Under the pieces are notes generated by a model that did no database searches, was not told where the DNA came from, and saw only the letters and a list, made by a program, of their open reading frames with translations. A stretch of 15,590 nt of DNA from contig DALYLJ010000071.1 of assembly GCA_031976395.1 (NCBI GenBank), positions 1-15,590 of the forward strand, given 5' to 3'. The position numbers and the translations under genes were made by a program. Positions 6,323 through 14,673 of this stretch are shown here, piece by piece (within the stretch, counting starts at the first letter, position 1; each line of letters starts with the position of its first letter). This DNA comes from UBA11164 sp002420085 (GTDB lineage: Bacteria > Pseudomonadota > Gammaproteobacteria > Xanthomonadales > Xanthomonadaceae).

Positions 6323-7132
6323 ATGAGTATTCAGACGTCGTTGCTTCATCTCGAAGCGATCGCCAAAGTGTTCTATACCGATGAGGTGGAGACACATGCG
6401 CTTTCGGGGATTCACTTCGATATCGCGCGGGGTGAGTACGTGTCGATTTCCGGACCCTCGGGTTGCGGCAAATCGACCCTGTTGTCGATTTTGGGTCTGC
6501 TCGATACGCCGACCGCCGGAACCTACACCCTCAATGGCACACCGGTGCAGGATATCAGCGCCAATCAGCGTGCCCGCATCCGCAACCGCGAGATCGGGTT
6601 CATCTTCCAGGCGTTCAATCTGATCGGCGATCTGACCGTGTTCGAGAACGTCGAACTGCCGCTGACCTATCGCGACGGCGTGTCCAAGGCCGAACGTCGC
6701 GAGCGGGTGATGGCCTCGCTGGAACGGGTCGGCATGGCACATCGGATCAAACACTATCCCTCGCAGTTGTCGGGTGGCCAGCAGCAGCGGGTGGCGGTAG
6801 CGCGCGCCCTGGTCGGCCAGCCGTCGATCCTGCTGGCCGACGAGCCGACCGGCAACCTCGATTCCAAGAACGGCGAGGCGGTGTTGGCGCTGCTGGCGGA
6901 ACTGCATGCCGGCGGGGCGACCATCTGCATGGTCACCCATGACCCGCGCTATGCCGATTTCGCCCAGCGCAAGGTGTTCATGTTCGACGGTGGGATCGTC
7001 GATGAGGAAACCCTGCACCGCCTGCGTCATGAGGAAGAGCAGCGCCTGGATGCCCAGATTGCCCGGGCGCGCGAGGCGCGGGTCGATCTGCACGCTCGGA
7101 TCACCGATGTCAGCGCGGGCGGCGGGTCATGA
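6323..7132 (+). CDS. ABC transporter ATP-binding protein, LolD/MacB type
   Basis: A 269-residue cytoplasmic ATPase that would drive the FtsX-like permeases encoded next to it. All nucleotide-binding motifs are present and intact: Walker A GPSGCGKS (44-51), Q-loop glutamine Q96 in FIFQAFNL, signature LSGGQQQR (149-156), Walker B ILLADEP (169-175) with the catalytic Glu, D-loop NLD (178-180) and switch His H206 in VTHDPRYA. The sequence around FNLIGDLTVFENVELPL is typical of the LolD/MacB/FtsE group that works with FtsX-fold permeases. The family core ends near residue 230; a charged helical tail of about 40 residues (LHRLRHEEEQRLDAQIARAR) follows and is longer than in LolD. The stop overlaps the start of the next gene in ATGA, so the two are likely translationally coupled. 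It is the only ATPase for at least four permeases in the window. Confidence 0.96.
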   Translation: MSIQTSLLHLEAIAKVFYTDEVETHALSGIHFDIARGEYVSISGPSGCGKSTLLSILGLLDTPTAGTYTLNGTPVQDISANQRARIRNREIGFIFQAFNLIGDLTVFENVELPLTYRDGVSKAERRERVMASLERVGMAHRIKHYPSQLSGGQQQRVAVARALVGQPSILLADEPTGNLDSKNGEAVLALLAELHAGGATICMVTHDPRYADFAQRKVFMFDGGIVDEETLHRLRHEEEQRLDAQIARAREARVDLHARITDVSAGGGS

Positions 7133-9519
7133 ACCGCCTGCGGTTTGCGGTCGGTGATGCCTGGCGTCTGCTGCGCGCCCGGCCGCTGGCCAATCTGACC
7201 GTCATGCTGGTGCTGGCCTGCGGTCTGGTCGGGGTGGCGACCGTGGCGGCGCTGGTGGAAACCATCTCCGGCGTTGCCCCGGAAGCGACCCGCAGCGAGG
7301 GGCTGTACAGCCTTGGCGCGGGCCAGGGCAGTGCCGGTTCGCTGGCCTTGCCGGGTGAGCAGGCGCTGGCGCTGCGCCGCGAGGTGCCGGAACTGGCCGA
7401 TGCCGTGCTGCTGCGCTGGAACGATTTCAATATCGCCGCTGGCGCTGCCCGCGAGCCGGCGCGGGCCGAGCGGGTCAGCGGCGTCCTGGTCGATGGCGAT
7501 CTGTTCGGGGCGCTGGGCTGGCCGATGGCCCTGGGCCGGGGTTTCACGACCGATGATTTCGAGGCGGACGCCGAGCCGGTGGTGGTGATCGGCGATCGTC
7601 TGTGGCGGTCGCGTTTTGCCGCCGATCCAGCCGTGCTCGGTGCGACCATCCGTCTGGATGGCGTGCCGGTGACCGTGGTCGGTGTGCTGCCGCCACGCCG
7701 GGCCTTTCCATTCCAGCAGCAGGTCTATCGGGCGGTCCATCTGCCGGCGCTGAGCGCACATTGGCCCCGACCGTGGCAGGTGCTGGCGCGGATCGACGAC
7801 CCGTCCGGATTCGGTCCAGTGGCAGCGACCCTGGCCGCGCGCCAGACCGAGCGGGAACGCCTACTGGGCGATGACGCACGGGAAAGCCCATTGCGGATAC
7901 TGGCGCTGTTCGGCGAGACCGGCAGTGCCGATCCCGGCACCCAGATGCTGGCCCTGGTGTTGTCGGTGGTGGCCGGTCTGGTGATGCTGCTGGCGGCCAG
8001 CAATGCCGGTGGTCTGTTGCTGGTGCAGTGGCTTGGTCGTGGCCGCGATCTGAGTACCCGCCATGCCCTGGGGGCGAGTGCCGGCCAGGTGCTGGCCAGC
8101 CTGATCGTGCAGGGCGTGCTGTTGGCCGGTGGCGGCTGGCTACTGTCCCTGCTGGCCAGCCAATGGGCATTGTCGGCACTGAATCAGTATCTCTGGACGC
8201 ACGACAACGGCATGCCGCTGTACATCGCCCTGACGCTCTCGCCCAAGGTGCTGGCAGTGGCCGGTGGGGTGGCGCTGCTGGCCGTGCTGGTGCTGACCGT
8301 GCCGACCTGGCGGCGACTGCGGCGCGGCGATCTGGCCCAGGATCTGCGCAGCGGGACGCGCACGGCGGGGGGCGTGCTGTCGCGCTTCGGACGGGTGCTG
8401 TTCGGCGCCCAGACCCTGCTGGCCGTGGTCACCGTGCTGGTCACCCTGCAGGCGGTGGAGGGGGCGCGCATGCAGTTGCAGCGCGGTCTGGGTCTGGACA
8501 CCGAGTCGGTGATCGTGGCGCAGTTCAACAGCAGTGATCCGGTCGGCAAGGGCGAGTTTGCCCGGCGTCTGCGCGCGACCTTGGCGATGGAGCCCGGTTT
8601 TGCGGCGGTGACCGTGTCGGCCAGCCTGCCGGTGGCCTTGACCAGTTACCGGACATTGTCCGCAGGCGATGCCCGCAGTCAGGCCGAATTCGCGCCGGTC
8701 GATCTCGGCTATCGCGATGTCTACGGACTCGAACTCACCCGTGGCCGCTGGTTCCAGAGCCAGGAGATCGAGCAGCAGCGGCCGGTGGCGGTGATCGATC
8801 CGGCACTGGCCGTCGATCTGTTCGATGGCGACGATCCGATCGGGCGCAGCTTCACCGTGCAGGAGGCCGGCGGGCCGGTCCACTACACGGTGATCGGTCT
8901 GAGCGCGCCGGTGCGTCTGGCTGGCGACGGGGGTGCCGATCGCGCCAGTCTGTTCGTGCCGGTGGCCAGCGCGCCGGTCTACGAGTTGGCGCTCAGTGCG
9001 CGGGTCCGGGGTGAGCCGAGTGCTGCCCTGGCACGGCTGGCCGAGATCGCGCAGGCGATCGATCCCGACATCGCCCTGACCGATCTGGGTCCATTCGCCG
9101 AGCTTCGCTGGCGTGCCAATTCGTGGACCCGGATGGTGCTCGGCCTGTTCGCGCCGCTGGGGATCATCGCCCTGGTCCTGGCGGCCACCGGCTTGGCCGC
9201 CCTGCTCGGCAGCCTGATCGGTCAGCGGGTGCGTGAGATCGGTGTTCGTCGAGCGCTCGGTGCCCCGAGCGGGCGTCTGGCGCGCTCGCTGGTGGCCGGT
9301 CTGTCGCTGTGGGCACTGCTGGGGCTGGCGGCCGGACTTGCCCTGGCGCCCCTGCTGGTGGTGCCGCTGAGTCAGTCGCTGTACGGCGACAGCAGCCTCA
9401 GTGGCGCCACCCTGCTGGCAACGGTGGCGGTCATGGCGCTCGCGCTGCTGGCCGCTGCCGCCCTGCCGCTGCGCCGCGCTCTGCGGATCGCACCGACCGT
9501 TGCGCTGCGCGAGGAGTGA
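7129..9519 (+). CDS. FtsX-like ABC transporter permease (first of four)
   Basis: A 796-residue inner-membrane permease with a duplicated MacB-like plan. TM1 (about 21-43) is followed by a large periplasmic domain (about 45-265) with the conserved ADPAVLGATIRLDG and VTVVGVLPP strings (165-189). TM2-TM4 lie at about 271-298, 325-350 and 374-394. After a linker a second unit begins with TM5 (about 424-442), a second periplasmic domain (about 445-665), and TM6-TM8 at about 669-697, 721-746 and 759-783. The cytoplasmic coupling motif appears twice: RDLSTRHALGA (306-316) and REIGVRRALGA (702-712). It ends in APTVALREE, a typical family tail. Its N-terminus lacks the GIGAN.AIFS and PLP signature shared by the next three permeases, so it is the most divergent of the set. 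The start overlaps the ATPase stop by 4 bp, which suggests it is the ATPase's primary partner. Confidence 0.93.
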   Translation: MNRLRFAVGDAWRLLRARPLANLTVMLVLACGLVGVATVAALVETISGVAPEATRSEGLYSLGAGQGSAGSLALPGEQALALRREVPELADAVLLRWNDFNIAAGAAREPARAERVSGVLVDGDLFGALGWPMALGRGFTTDDFEADAEPVVVIGDRLWRSRFAADPAVLGATIRLDGVPVTVVGVLPPRRAFPFQQQVYRAVHLPALSAHWPRPWQVLARIDDPSGFGPVAATLAARQTERERLLGDDARESPLRILALFGETGSADPGTQMLALVLSVVAGLVMLLAASNAGGLLLVQWLGRGRDLSTRHALGASAGQVLASLIVQGVLLAGGGWLLSLLASQWALSALNQYLWTHDNGMPLYIALTLSPKVLAVAGGVALLAVLVLTVPTWRRLRRGDLAQDLRSGTRTAGGVLSRFGRVLFGAQTLLAVVTVLVTLQAVEGARMQLQRGLGLDTESVIVAQFNSSDPVGKGEFARRLRATLAMEPGFAAVTVSASLPVALTSYRTLSAGDARSQAEFAPVDLGYRDVYGLELTRGRWFQSQEIEQQRPVAVIDPALAVDLFDGDDPIGRSFTVQEAGGPVHYTVIGLSAPVRLAGDGGADRASLFVPVASAPVYELALSARVRGEPSAALARLAEIAQAIDPDIALTDLGPFAELRWRANSWTRMVLGLFAPLGIIALVLAATGLAALLGSLIGQRVREIGVRRALGAPSGRLARSLVAGLSLWALLGLAAGLALAPLLVVPLSQSLYGDSSLSGATLLATVAVMALALLAAAALPLRRALRIAPTVALREE

Positions 9520-9569
9520 TCGGATGCGGCTGCTCGGCCAGTGTGGAATCGACAACGGTCATCCTCGAT

Positions 9570-9574
9570 AGGAG
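9570..9574 (+). promoter_or_regulatory. Shine-Dalgarno site for the second permease
   Basis: AGGAG ends 7 bases before the ATG at 9582. It decides this start; the open frame continues upstream to 9309, inside the preceding permease gene, but that part has no family sequence. Confidence 0.8.
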
Positions 9575-9581
9575 AGCGATC

Positions 9582-12050
9582 ATGTTCGGCAGTTGGAACA
9601 ACGAGATTCGTCATTCCCTGCGCGGCCTGCTGGCGCGGCCGATGCTCACCCTGGTGGCCGTGGCGACCCTGGCGCTCGGCATCGGTGCCAACACCGCGAT
9701 CTTCTCGGTGATGCATGGGCTGTTCCTGGCGCCCTTGCCCTATCCGGACGGTGAGCGGCTGGTCGAGGTCTACAACAGCTATCCCAACACGCCGGGGCTG
9801 GCCTATGCCGGAACATCGATTCCGGATTATCTCGACCGCCGTGAGCAGGTGCAGTCGCTCGAAGACATGGCACTGTTCACCTGGACCAGCTTCAACCTGG
9901 CATCCGAGGGCGGCAGTCCGGAACACCTTCGGGTGCTCAAGGCGACGCCGTCGTTGTTCTCGACATTGCAGACGACGGCCAGCCTGGGCCGTGTCTTCGA
10001 GGAGGGTCATGCCATTCCGGGTGAGGATCGGGTGGTGGTGCTCAGTCACGCTCTCTGGCAGAACCGGTTCGGCGCTGATCCGGCCATCGTCGGCCGTGAT
10101 GTCCGGCTGTCCGGGCAGCCGTATCGGGTGATCGGAGTGATGCCCGAGGGCTTCGCCTTTCCCGAGCGCGACATCCGGGCCTGGGTGCCGTTCGCCTTCA
10201 CGCCCGAACAACGACTCGACACCGAACGCGGCAACGAATATTCCGCATCGATCGGGCGTTTGCAGCCGGGTGCGAGCATCGAGCGACTGCATGCCGAGTT
10301 GGATGCCGTGGTGGCAAGAACCGCCGAGCGGGTTGCGGCCGTGCCCGATGAGCGTGCCCGTGGCTATGCCGAGTTTCTGCGCGGCGGCAACTTCACCGGT
10401 CGGGCCGAGCGACTGCGCGATCGTCAGGTGGGTTCGGTGCGGCCGATGGTGCTGCTGTTGCAGGTGGCGGTGGCCCTGGTCCTGCTGATCGCCACCACCA
10501 ATATCGCCAACCTGCTGCTCGGCAGGATGCTCGGTCGCCAGCGCGAACTGGCCGTGCGCAGTGCGCTCGGTGCCAGCCGTCGGCGACTGGCGCGGCAGGC
10601 GTTGACCGAAACACTGCTGCTGGCCGTGCTCGGCGGCGGTTTCGGAGTGGTGCTGGCCTATGCCCTGATCGATGTCCTGCCGATGGTCGGCATCGATGTC
10701 GCCAGTGGCGGCTACCGGATCGATGTCAGTCTGCCGGTGCTGTTGTTCGCCGTGCTCGCCACGGTCGTCAGCGCGATGGTGGCGGCGCTGGTGCCGGTAC
10801 TCGGCGTCGCCCGGATCGACCTCGGGCCGGCCGCGCGCGACGGGTCGAGAGGCAGTGGCGGTCGCGGTGCGGCCTGGTCGCGGGCCGGCCTGGCAGCGGC
10901 GCAGGTGGCGGTGGCGACCACCCTGCTGATCGGTGCCGGCTTGATGACCCGCAGTTTCGCGGCCCTGCAAGCCGAATCGCCAGGGTTTCGCAGCGATGGT
11001 GTGATCACCGCGCGGGTGGAACTGCCGGCCAGCCGCTACAGCGAGCAGGAAGCCCGATCGCGCTTCTACGCACAAGCCCTGGAGGGTCTGGGTGCGATTC
11101 CGGGCGTCGAATCGGCCGCCTTCGTCTCGGTGCTGCCGCTGGCCGGGGATCACGCCAGCGGCTCGTATCGGATCGACGGGCGCGACGTGGTCGAGGGTCA
11201 GAGTGCGCCGCATGGCCATCAGCGCTATGTCAGCGAATCGTATTTCTCGACCCTGGGCATCCCGGTGCTGAAAGGGCGTGGTCTGCTCGAACGCGATCGT
11301 GCCGGCGCCGAGCCGGTGGTGGTCATCGATCAGCGCCTGGCCGACACGCATTTCGCCGGGATCGACCCGATCGGCCAGCGCATCCTGCGGCGTCGGGATG
11401 AGCCGGCAGCAACCATTGTCGGGGTGGTCGGTTCGGTCCGTCACGACGATCTGCGCGACCCGATCGACAAGGAAACCCTGTACTGGCCGGTGCGCCAGCA
11501 CGCGCCGGGCGGTGGCGTGTTCGTGCTGCGCAACGCCGGCAGCGACCCCGGCGTGCTGATCCCAGCGATCCGCAGGGCGATTCTGGCGGTCGATCCGGAA
11601 CAGCCGGTCCATGACATCAAGACCCTCGATCAGCGCGTTGCCCTGACCCTCGATCGTCAGCGTGCGCCGATGCTGCTGATCGGATTCTTCGCCGCCGTCG
11701 CGATCCTGCTGGCCGTGCTGGGCGTCTATGGCGTGCTGGCCTTCGCAGTCGGCCAGCGACGCACGGAGTTCGGCATTCGCATGGCGATCGGCGCACCGAC
11801 CGCGCGCATCCTGTCCCTGGTGCTGCGCCAGGGGCTGCGCCTGAGCGGGGCAGGGCTGGCGGTCGGCATCGTGTTCGCCTGGGCGGTCGCCCAGGCCCTG
11901 CAATCGCAGTTGCATGGCATCTCGGCGCGCGACCCGGCGACCTATGGCCTGGTCGCAGCCATCCTGCTGTTGATCGCCATGGCCGCCAGCATCCTGCCGG
12001 CCCTGCGCGCCGGCCATACCGACCCGATCGATGCCCTGCGCAGCGACTGA
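9582..12050 (+). CDS. ADOP-type FtsX-like permease (second of four)
   Basis: An 822-residue inner-membrane permease with a MacB periplasmic domain and two FtsX units. The N-terminus has the ADOP-like string LLARP...LALGIGANTAIFSVMHGLFLAPLPYP (17-55) over TM1. The first periplasmic domain (about 55-285) includes FGADPAIVG and VIGVMPEGFAFP (163-194). TM2-TM4 are at about 287-315, 340-365 and 383-408. A Gly/Ser/Arg-rich cytoplasmic linker (about 415-432) leads to TM5 (about 435-457), a second periplasmic domain, and TM6-TM8 (about 697-723, 752-773, 787-807). Coupling motifs are RELAVRSALGA (321-331) and RRTEFGIRMAIGA (726-738), and the tail is HTDPIDALRSD, as usual in the family. With eight TM helices one chain could equal a permease dimer. 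It carries no ATPase domain, unlike MacB, so it presumably uses the single ATPase of the operon. It starts 62 bases after the preceding permease and 53 before the next. Confidence 0.94.
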   Translation: MFGSWNNEIRHSLRGLLARPMLTLVAVATLALGIGANTAIFSVMHGLFLAPLPYPDGERLVEVYNSYPNTPGLAYAGTSIPDYLDRREQVQSLEDMALFTWTSFNLASEGGSPEHLRVLKATPSLFSTLQTTASLGRVFEEGHAIPGEDRVVVLSHALWQNRFGADPAIVGRDVRLSGQPYRVIGVMPEGFAFPERDIRAWVPFAFTPEQRLDTERGNEYSASIGRLQPGASIERLHAELDAVVARTAERVAAVPDERARGYAEFLRGGNFTGRAERLRDRQVGSVRPMVLLLQVAVALVLLIATTNIANLLLGRMLGRQRELAVRSALGASRRRLARQALTETLLLAVLGGGFGVVLAYALIDVLPMVGIDVASGGYRIDVSLPVLLFAVLATVVSAMVAALVPVLGVARIDLGPAARDGSRGSGGRGAAWSRAGLAAAQVAVATTLLIGAGLMTRSFAALQAESPGFRSDGVITARVELPASRYSEQEARSRFYAQALEGLGAIPGVESAAFVSVLPLAGDHASGSYRIDGRDVVEGQSAPHGHQRYVSESYFSTLGIPVLKGRGLLERDRAGAEPVVVIDQRLADTHFAGIDPIGQRILRRRDEPAATIVGVVGSVRHDDLRDPIDKETLYWPVRQHAPGGGVFVLRNAGSDPGVLIPAIRRAILAVDPEQPVHDIKTLDQRVALTLDRQRAPMLLIGFFAAVAILLAVLGVYGVLAFAVGQRRTEFGIRMAIGAPTARILSLVLRQGLRLSGAGLAVGIVFAWAVAQALQSQLHGISARDPATYGLVAAILLLIAMAASILPALRAGHTDPIDALRSD

Positions 12051-12103
12051 TCCTGTCATCCGCTCCCGCGCCTGGCTCCTCCCACCCCCAGAGTCTCAAT
12101 GCC

Positions 12104-14632
12104 ATGTTCCTCGATCGTGTCGATGATTTCCGCCATGCCCTGCGCAGCCTACTGGCGCGGCCTGGCTTCACCCTGCTGGTGGTGATGACGCTGGCACTCG
12201 GCATCGGTGCCAATGTCGGCATCTTTTCCGCGTTCCATCAGATGCTGCTGCGGCCCTTGCCGGTGCCGGCTCCGGAGCAGTTGCTGCTGCTGTCGGCAGC
12301 AGGACCGAAGCAGGGCAGCACCAGCACGGGTATCGAGGGCCGTGATCCGGAAGTGTTCAGTTGGCCGATGTGGCAGGATCTGGCGCATTCCGAGCAGGCT
12401 GCTTCGGTGTTCAGCGGGATCGCTGCCCATCGCGGTTTCGCTGCCAGCCTGGCCTTGGAGGGTGCGGCCCGTGGTGGTGGCGGGGTGATGGTTTCGGGCG
12501 AGTATTTCTCGGTGTTGGGGCTGCGGCCGGCGCTCGGCCGGTTGATCGCCTCCGAGGATGCCGCCGTGCCGGGCGAGGGCAGGGTGGTGGTGCTCGGTCA
12601 CGAATACTGGCAGAACGCATTGGGTGGCGATCCGGCGGTGCTCGGCAAGCAGTTGACCGTCAACGGCGAGCGGCTGGAGATCATCGGCGTGGTGCCGTCC
12701 GAGTTCACCGGCACTGCGCGCAGTTCAGCACCCCTGGTCTACGTGCCGATCTCACTGGCCCGGATCGCCGAGCCGGGCCGTGATCCGGGCTTCGAGAATC
12801 GGCGCGCCTACTGGATATATCTGTTCGCCCGGCTGCGCGATGGAGTCGATGTCGATCAGGCGCAGGCGGCCATCAATGCCCCGTTCCAGCGGCTGTTGCG
12901 CGAGATCGAACTCCCCCTGCAAACCGGAGTCAGCGAGGACTGGCTGCGCCGGTTCGGCGATCGCCAGATCGAATTGCTGTCGGGGTCGCGCGGCCAGAGC
13001 AATCTGATCGAAGGATCGCGTGCGCCGCTGACCCTGTTGCTGGCGGTCACCGCCCTGGTCCTGCTGGTCGCCTGTGTCAATGTTGCCAATCTGTTGCTCG
13101 CGCGCGGTGCCGTGCGCCGGGCCGAGATCGCCGTGCGCAGTGCCATCGGTGCGCGTCCGGCCCGGATCGCGATCCAGGTGTTGGCCGAGGCTCTGTTGCT
13201 GGCAGTCGGCGGCGCCGCGCTCGGGCTGGTGCTGGCGACCTTGACCTTGCACTCGCTGATAGCCATCCTGCCGGCCGATCAGATTGGCATGCTGGACGCC
13301 CGCCTGGATGCCACTACGATTGGCTATGGCGCAGCGGTGGCGGCGATCACCGCCCTGCTGTTCGGTGCGATCCCGGCCTGGCAGGCGTGGCGGGCGGCGC
13401 CGATCGAGGCGATTCGCGGCCAGGCCGGCCGCAGCACCGGCAGTCAGGCCGCAGCCCGGATGCGCGGCGGCCTCGCCACTGCCCAGATTGCCCTGTCAAT
13501 GGCCCTGCTGGTGGTGGCCGGCCTGCTGATCCAGAGTCTGGCCAATGTTGCGCGAATCGACCTGGGCATGCAGGTCGAGCAGGTCGTGACCTTCCGGCTC
13601 GCACCCGATCGCAACGGCTATGACCTCGAACGTCGGCGTGCCCTGTACAGCGCGCTCGAAGCGCGGCTGAGCACACTGCCCGGAGTGACTGCGGTCGGTG
13701 CCTCGGTGGTGCCGTTGCTGACCGACAGCAACTGGGGCAACAACGTTTCGGTGCAGGAGTTCGATGCCGGTCCGGACACCGACAGCAATGCCCAGTTCAA
13801 CATGGTCGGACCGGGCTTCGTGCATGCCTTGTCGATCCCGCTGCTGGCCGGACGCGATTTCACGACCGCCGATGACAGTGGCCGTCCACGGGTCGCCCTG
13901 GTCAATCAGGCGTTTGCCCGCAAGTTCCAGATGGGCGACAGCGTGGTCGGCAAGCGCATGGCGATGGGCAATGCCGATGACGGGCTGGACATCGAGATCA
14001 TCGGTCTGGTCGCCGATGCCAAGTACAGCCAGGTCAAGGACGAGATTCCGCCGCAGTTCTTCGTGCCCTGGCGGCAATTCGATCGCGGGACCGGCACCAT
14101 GGGGTTCTATGTCCGTGTCAACGGCAGCACCGATGCCCTGCTGGCGGCGATCCCTCGGGTGGTGGCCGAACTCGATCCGAACCTGCCGGTCGCCCAGGTG
14201 TCCTCGCTGCCGGCGGTGGTCCGCGAGAATGTCTTCGTCGATCGCCTGATCGGCACCCTGGCCACCGCATTTGCGGCCCTCGCGACCCTGCTGGCGGCGA
14301 TCGGCCTGTACGGCGTGCTGTCGTTCGCACTGGCCCAGCGCACCCGTGAACTGGGTCTGCGTCTGGCCCTCGGCGCGGCACCCACGCGGCTGCGCCGGTT
14401 GATCTATGCCAATGTCGCCTGGACCGGCGCGATCGGCTGCGCACTCGGTCTGCTGACGGCCATCGTCCTGGGGCGACTGGCGCAGTCCCTGTTGTTCGGC
14501 GTTTCCGGATTCGAGTTGGCGCCGACCCTGGCTGCAGTTGTCGTGCTGGGCCTGGTCCTGCTGCTGGCCGGCTGGCTGCCGGCCCGGCGTGCCGCGCACA
14601 CCGATCCGATGGTGGCCTTGCGTCATGACTGA
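12104..14632 (+). CDS. ADOP-type FtsX-like permease (third of four)
   Basis: An 842-residue paralogue of the second permease with the same plan. TM1 carries LLARPGFTLLVVMTLALGIG (17-36) and continues into the ANVGIFSAFH and LLRPLP strings (up to 53). The first periplasmic domain (about 55-305) contains GGDPAVLGKQLTVNG (174-188). TM2-TM4 are at about 308-333, 358-385 and 405-425. The linker (about 436-452) leads to TM5 (about 453-480), the second periplasmic domain (about 485-710) and TM6-TM8 (about 716-743, 765-790, 806-825). Coupling motifs are RAEIAVRSAIGA (339-350) and RTRELGLRLALGA (746-758). The periplasmic parts differ clearly from those of the second permease (for instance the segment around 60-130), while membrane and coupling segments are conserved, as expected if substrate contact has diverged. 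The ATG at 12104 has no Shine-Dalgarno site: the 53-base spacer before it is C/T-rich. Translation may depend on the upstream gene. Confidence 0.94.
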   Translation: MFLDRVDDFRHALRSLLARPGFTLLVVMTLALGIGANVGIFSAFHQMLLRPLPVPAPEQLLLLSAAGPKQGSTSTGIEGRDPEVFSWPMWQDLAHSEQAASVFSGIAAHRGFAASLALEGAARGGGGVMVSGEYFSVLGLRPALGRLIASEDAAVPGEGRVVVLGHEYWQNALGGDPAVLGKQLTVNGERLEIIGVVPSEFTGTARSSAPLVYVPISLARIAEPGRDPGFENRRAYWIYLFARLRDGVDVDQAQAAINAPFQRLLREIELPLQTGVSEDWLRRFGDRQIELLSGSRGQSNLIEGSRAPLTLLLAVTALVLLVACVNVANLLLARGAVRRAEIAVRSAIGARPARIAIQVLAEALLLAVGGAALGLVLATLTLHSLIAILPADQIGMLDARLDATTIGYGAAVAAITALLFGAIPAWQAWRAAPIEAIRGQAGRSTGSQAAARMRGGLATAQIALSMALLVVAGLLIQSLANVARIDLGMQVEQVVTFRLAPDRNGYDLERRRALYSALEARLSTLPGVTAVGASVVPLLTDSNWGNNVSVQEFDAGPDTDSNAQFNMVGPGFVHALSIPLLAGRDFTTADDSGRPRVALVNQAFARKFQMGDSVVGKRMAMGNADDGLDIEIIGLVADAKYSQVKDEIPPQFFVPWRQFDRGTGTMGFYVRVNGSTDALLAAIPRVVAELDPNLPVAQVSSLPAVVRENVFVDRLIGTLATAFAALATLLAAIGLYGVLSFALAQRTRELGLRLALGAAPTRLRRLIYANVAWTGAIGCALGLLTAIVLGRLAQSLLFGVSGFELAPTLAAVVVLGLVLLLAGWLPARRAAHTDPMVALRHD

Positions 14633-14662
14633 GACCGTGTTCAAGGGGCGACGTCAGATCGG

Positions 14663-14667
14663 GGAGG
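14663..14667 (+). promoter_or_regulatory. Shine-Dalgarno site for the fourth permease
   Basis: GGAGG ends 6 bases before the ATG at 14674 and supports a start 41 bases after the stop of the third permease. Confidence 0.85.
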
Positions 14668-14673
14668 CGGTGC

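Noticed and set aside
9372..12059. A very long open frame on the minus strand opposite the second permease (895 codons), and similar ones at 8140-9555 and 13496-14644
   Set aside because: Translations are rich in Gln, His, Arg and Gly with no domain pattern, while the plus-strand frames are full-length FtsX-like permeases. Long antisense frames are common opposite GC-rich genes.
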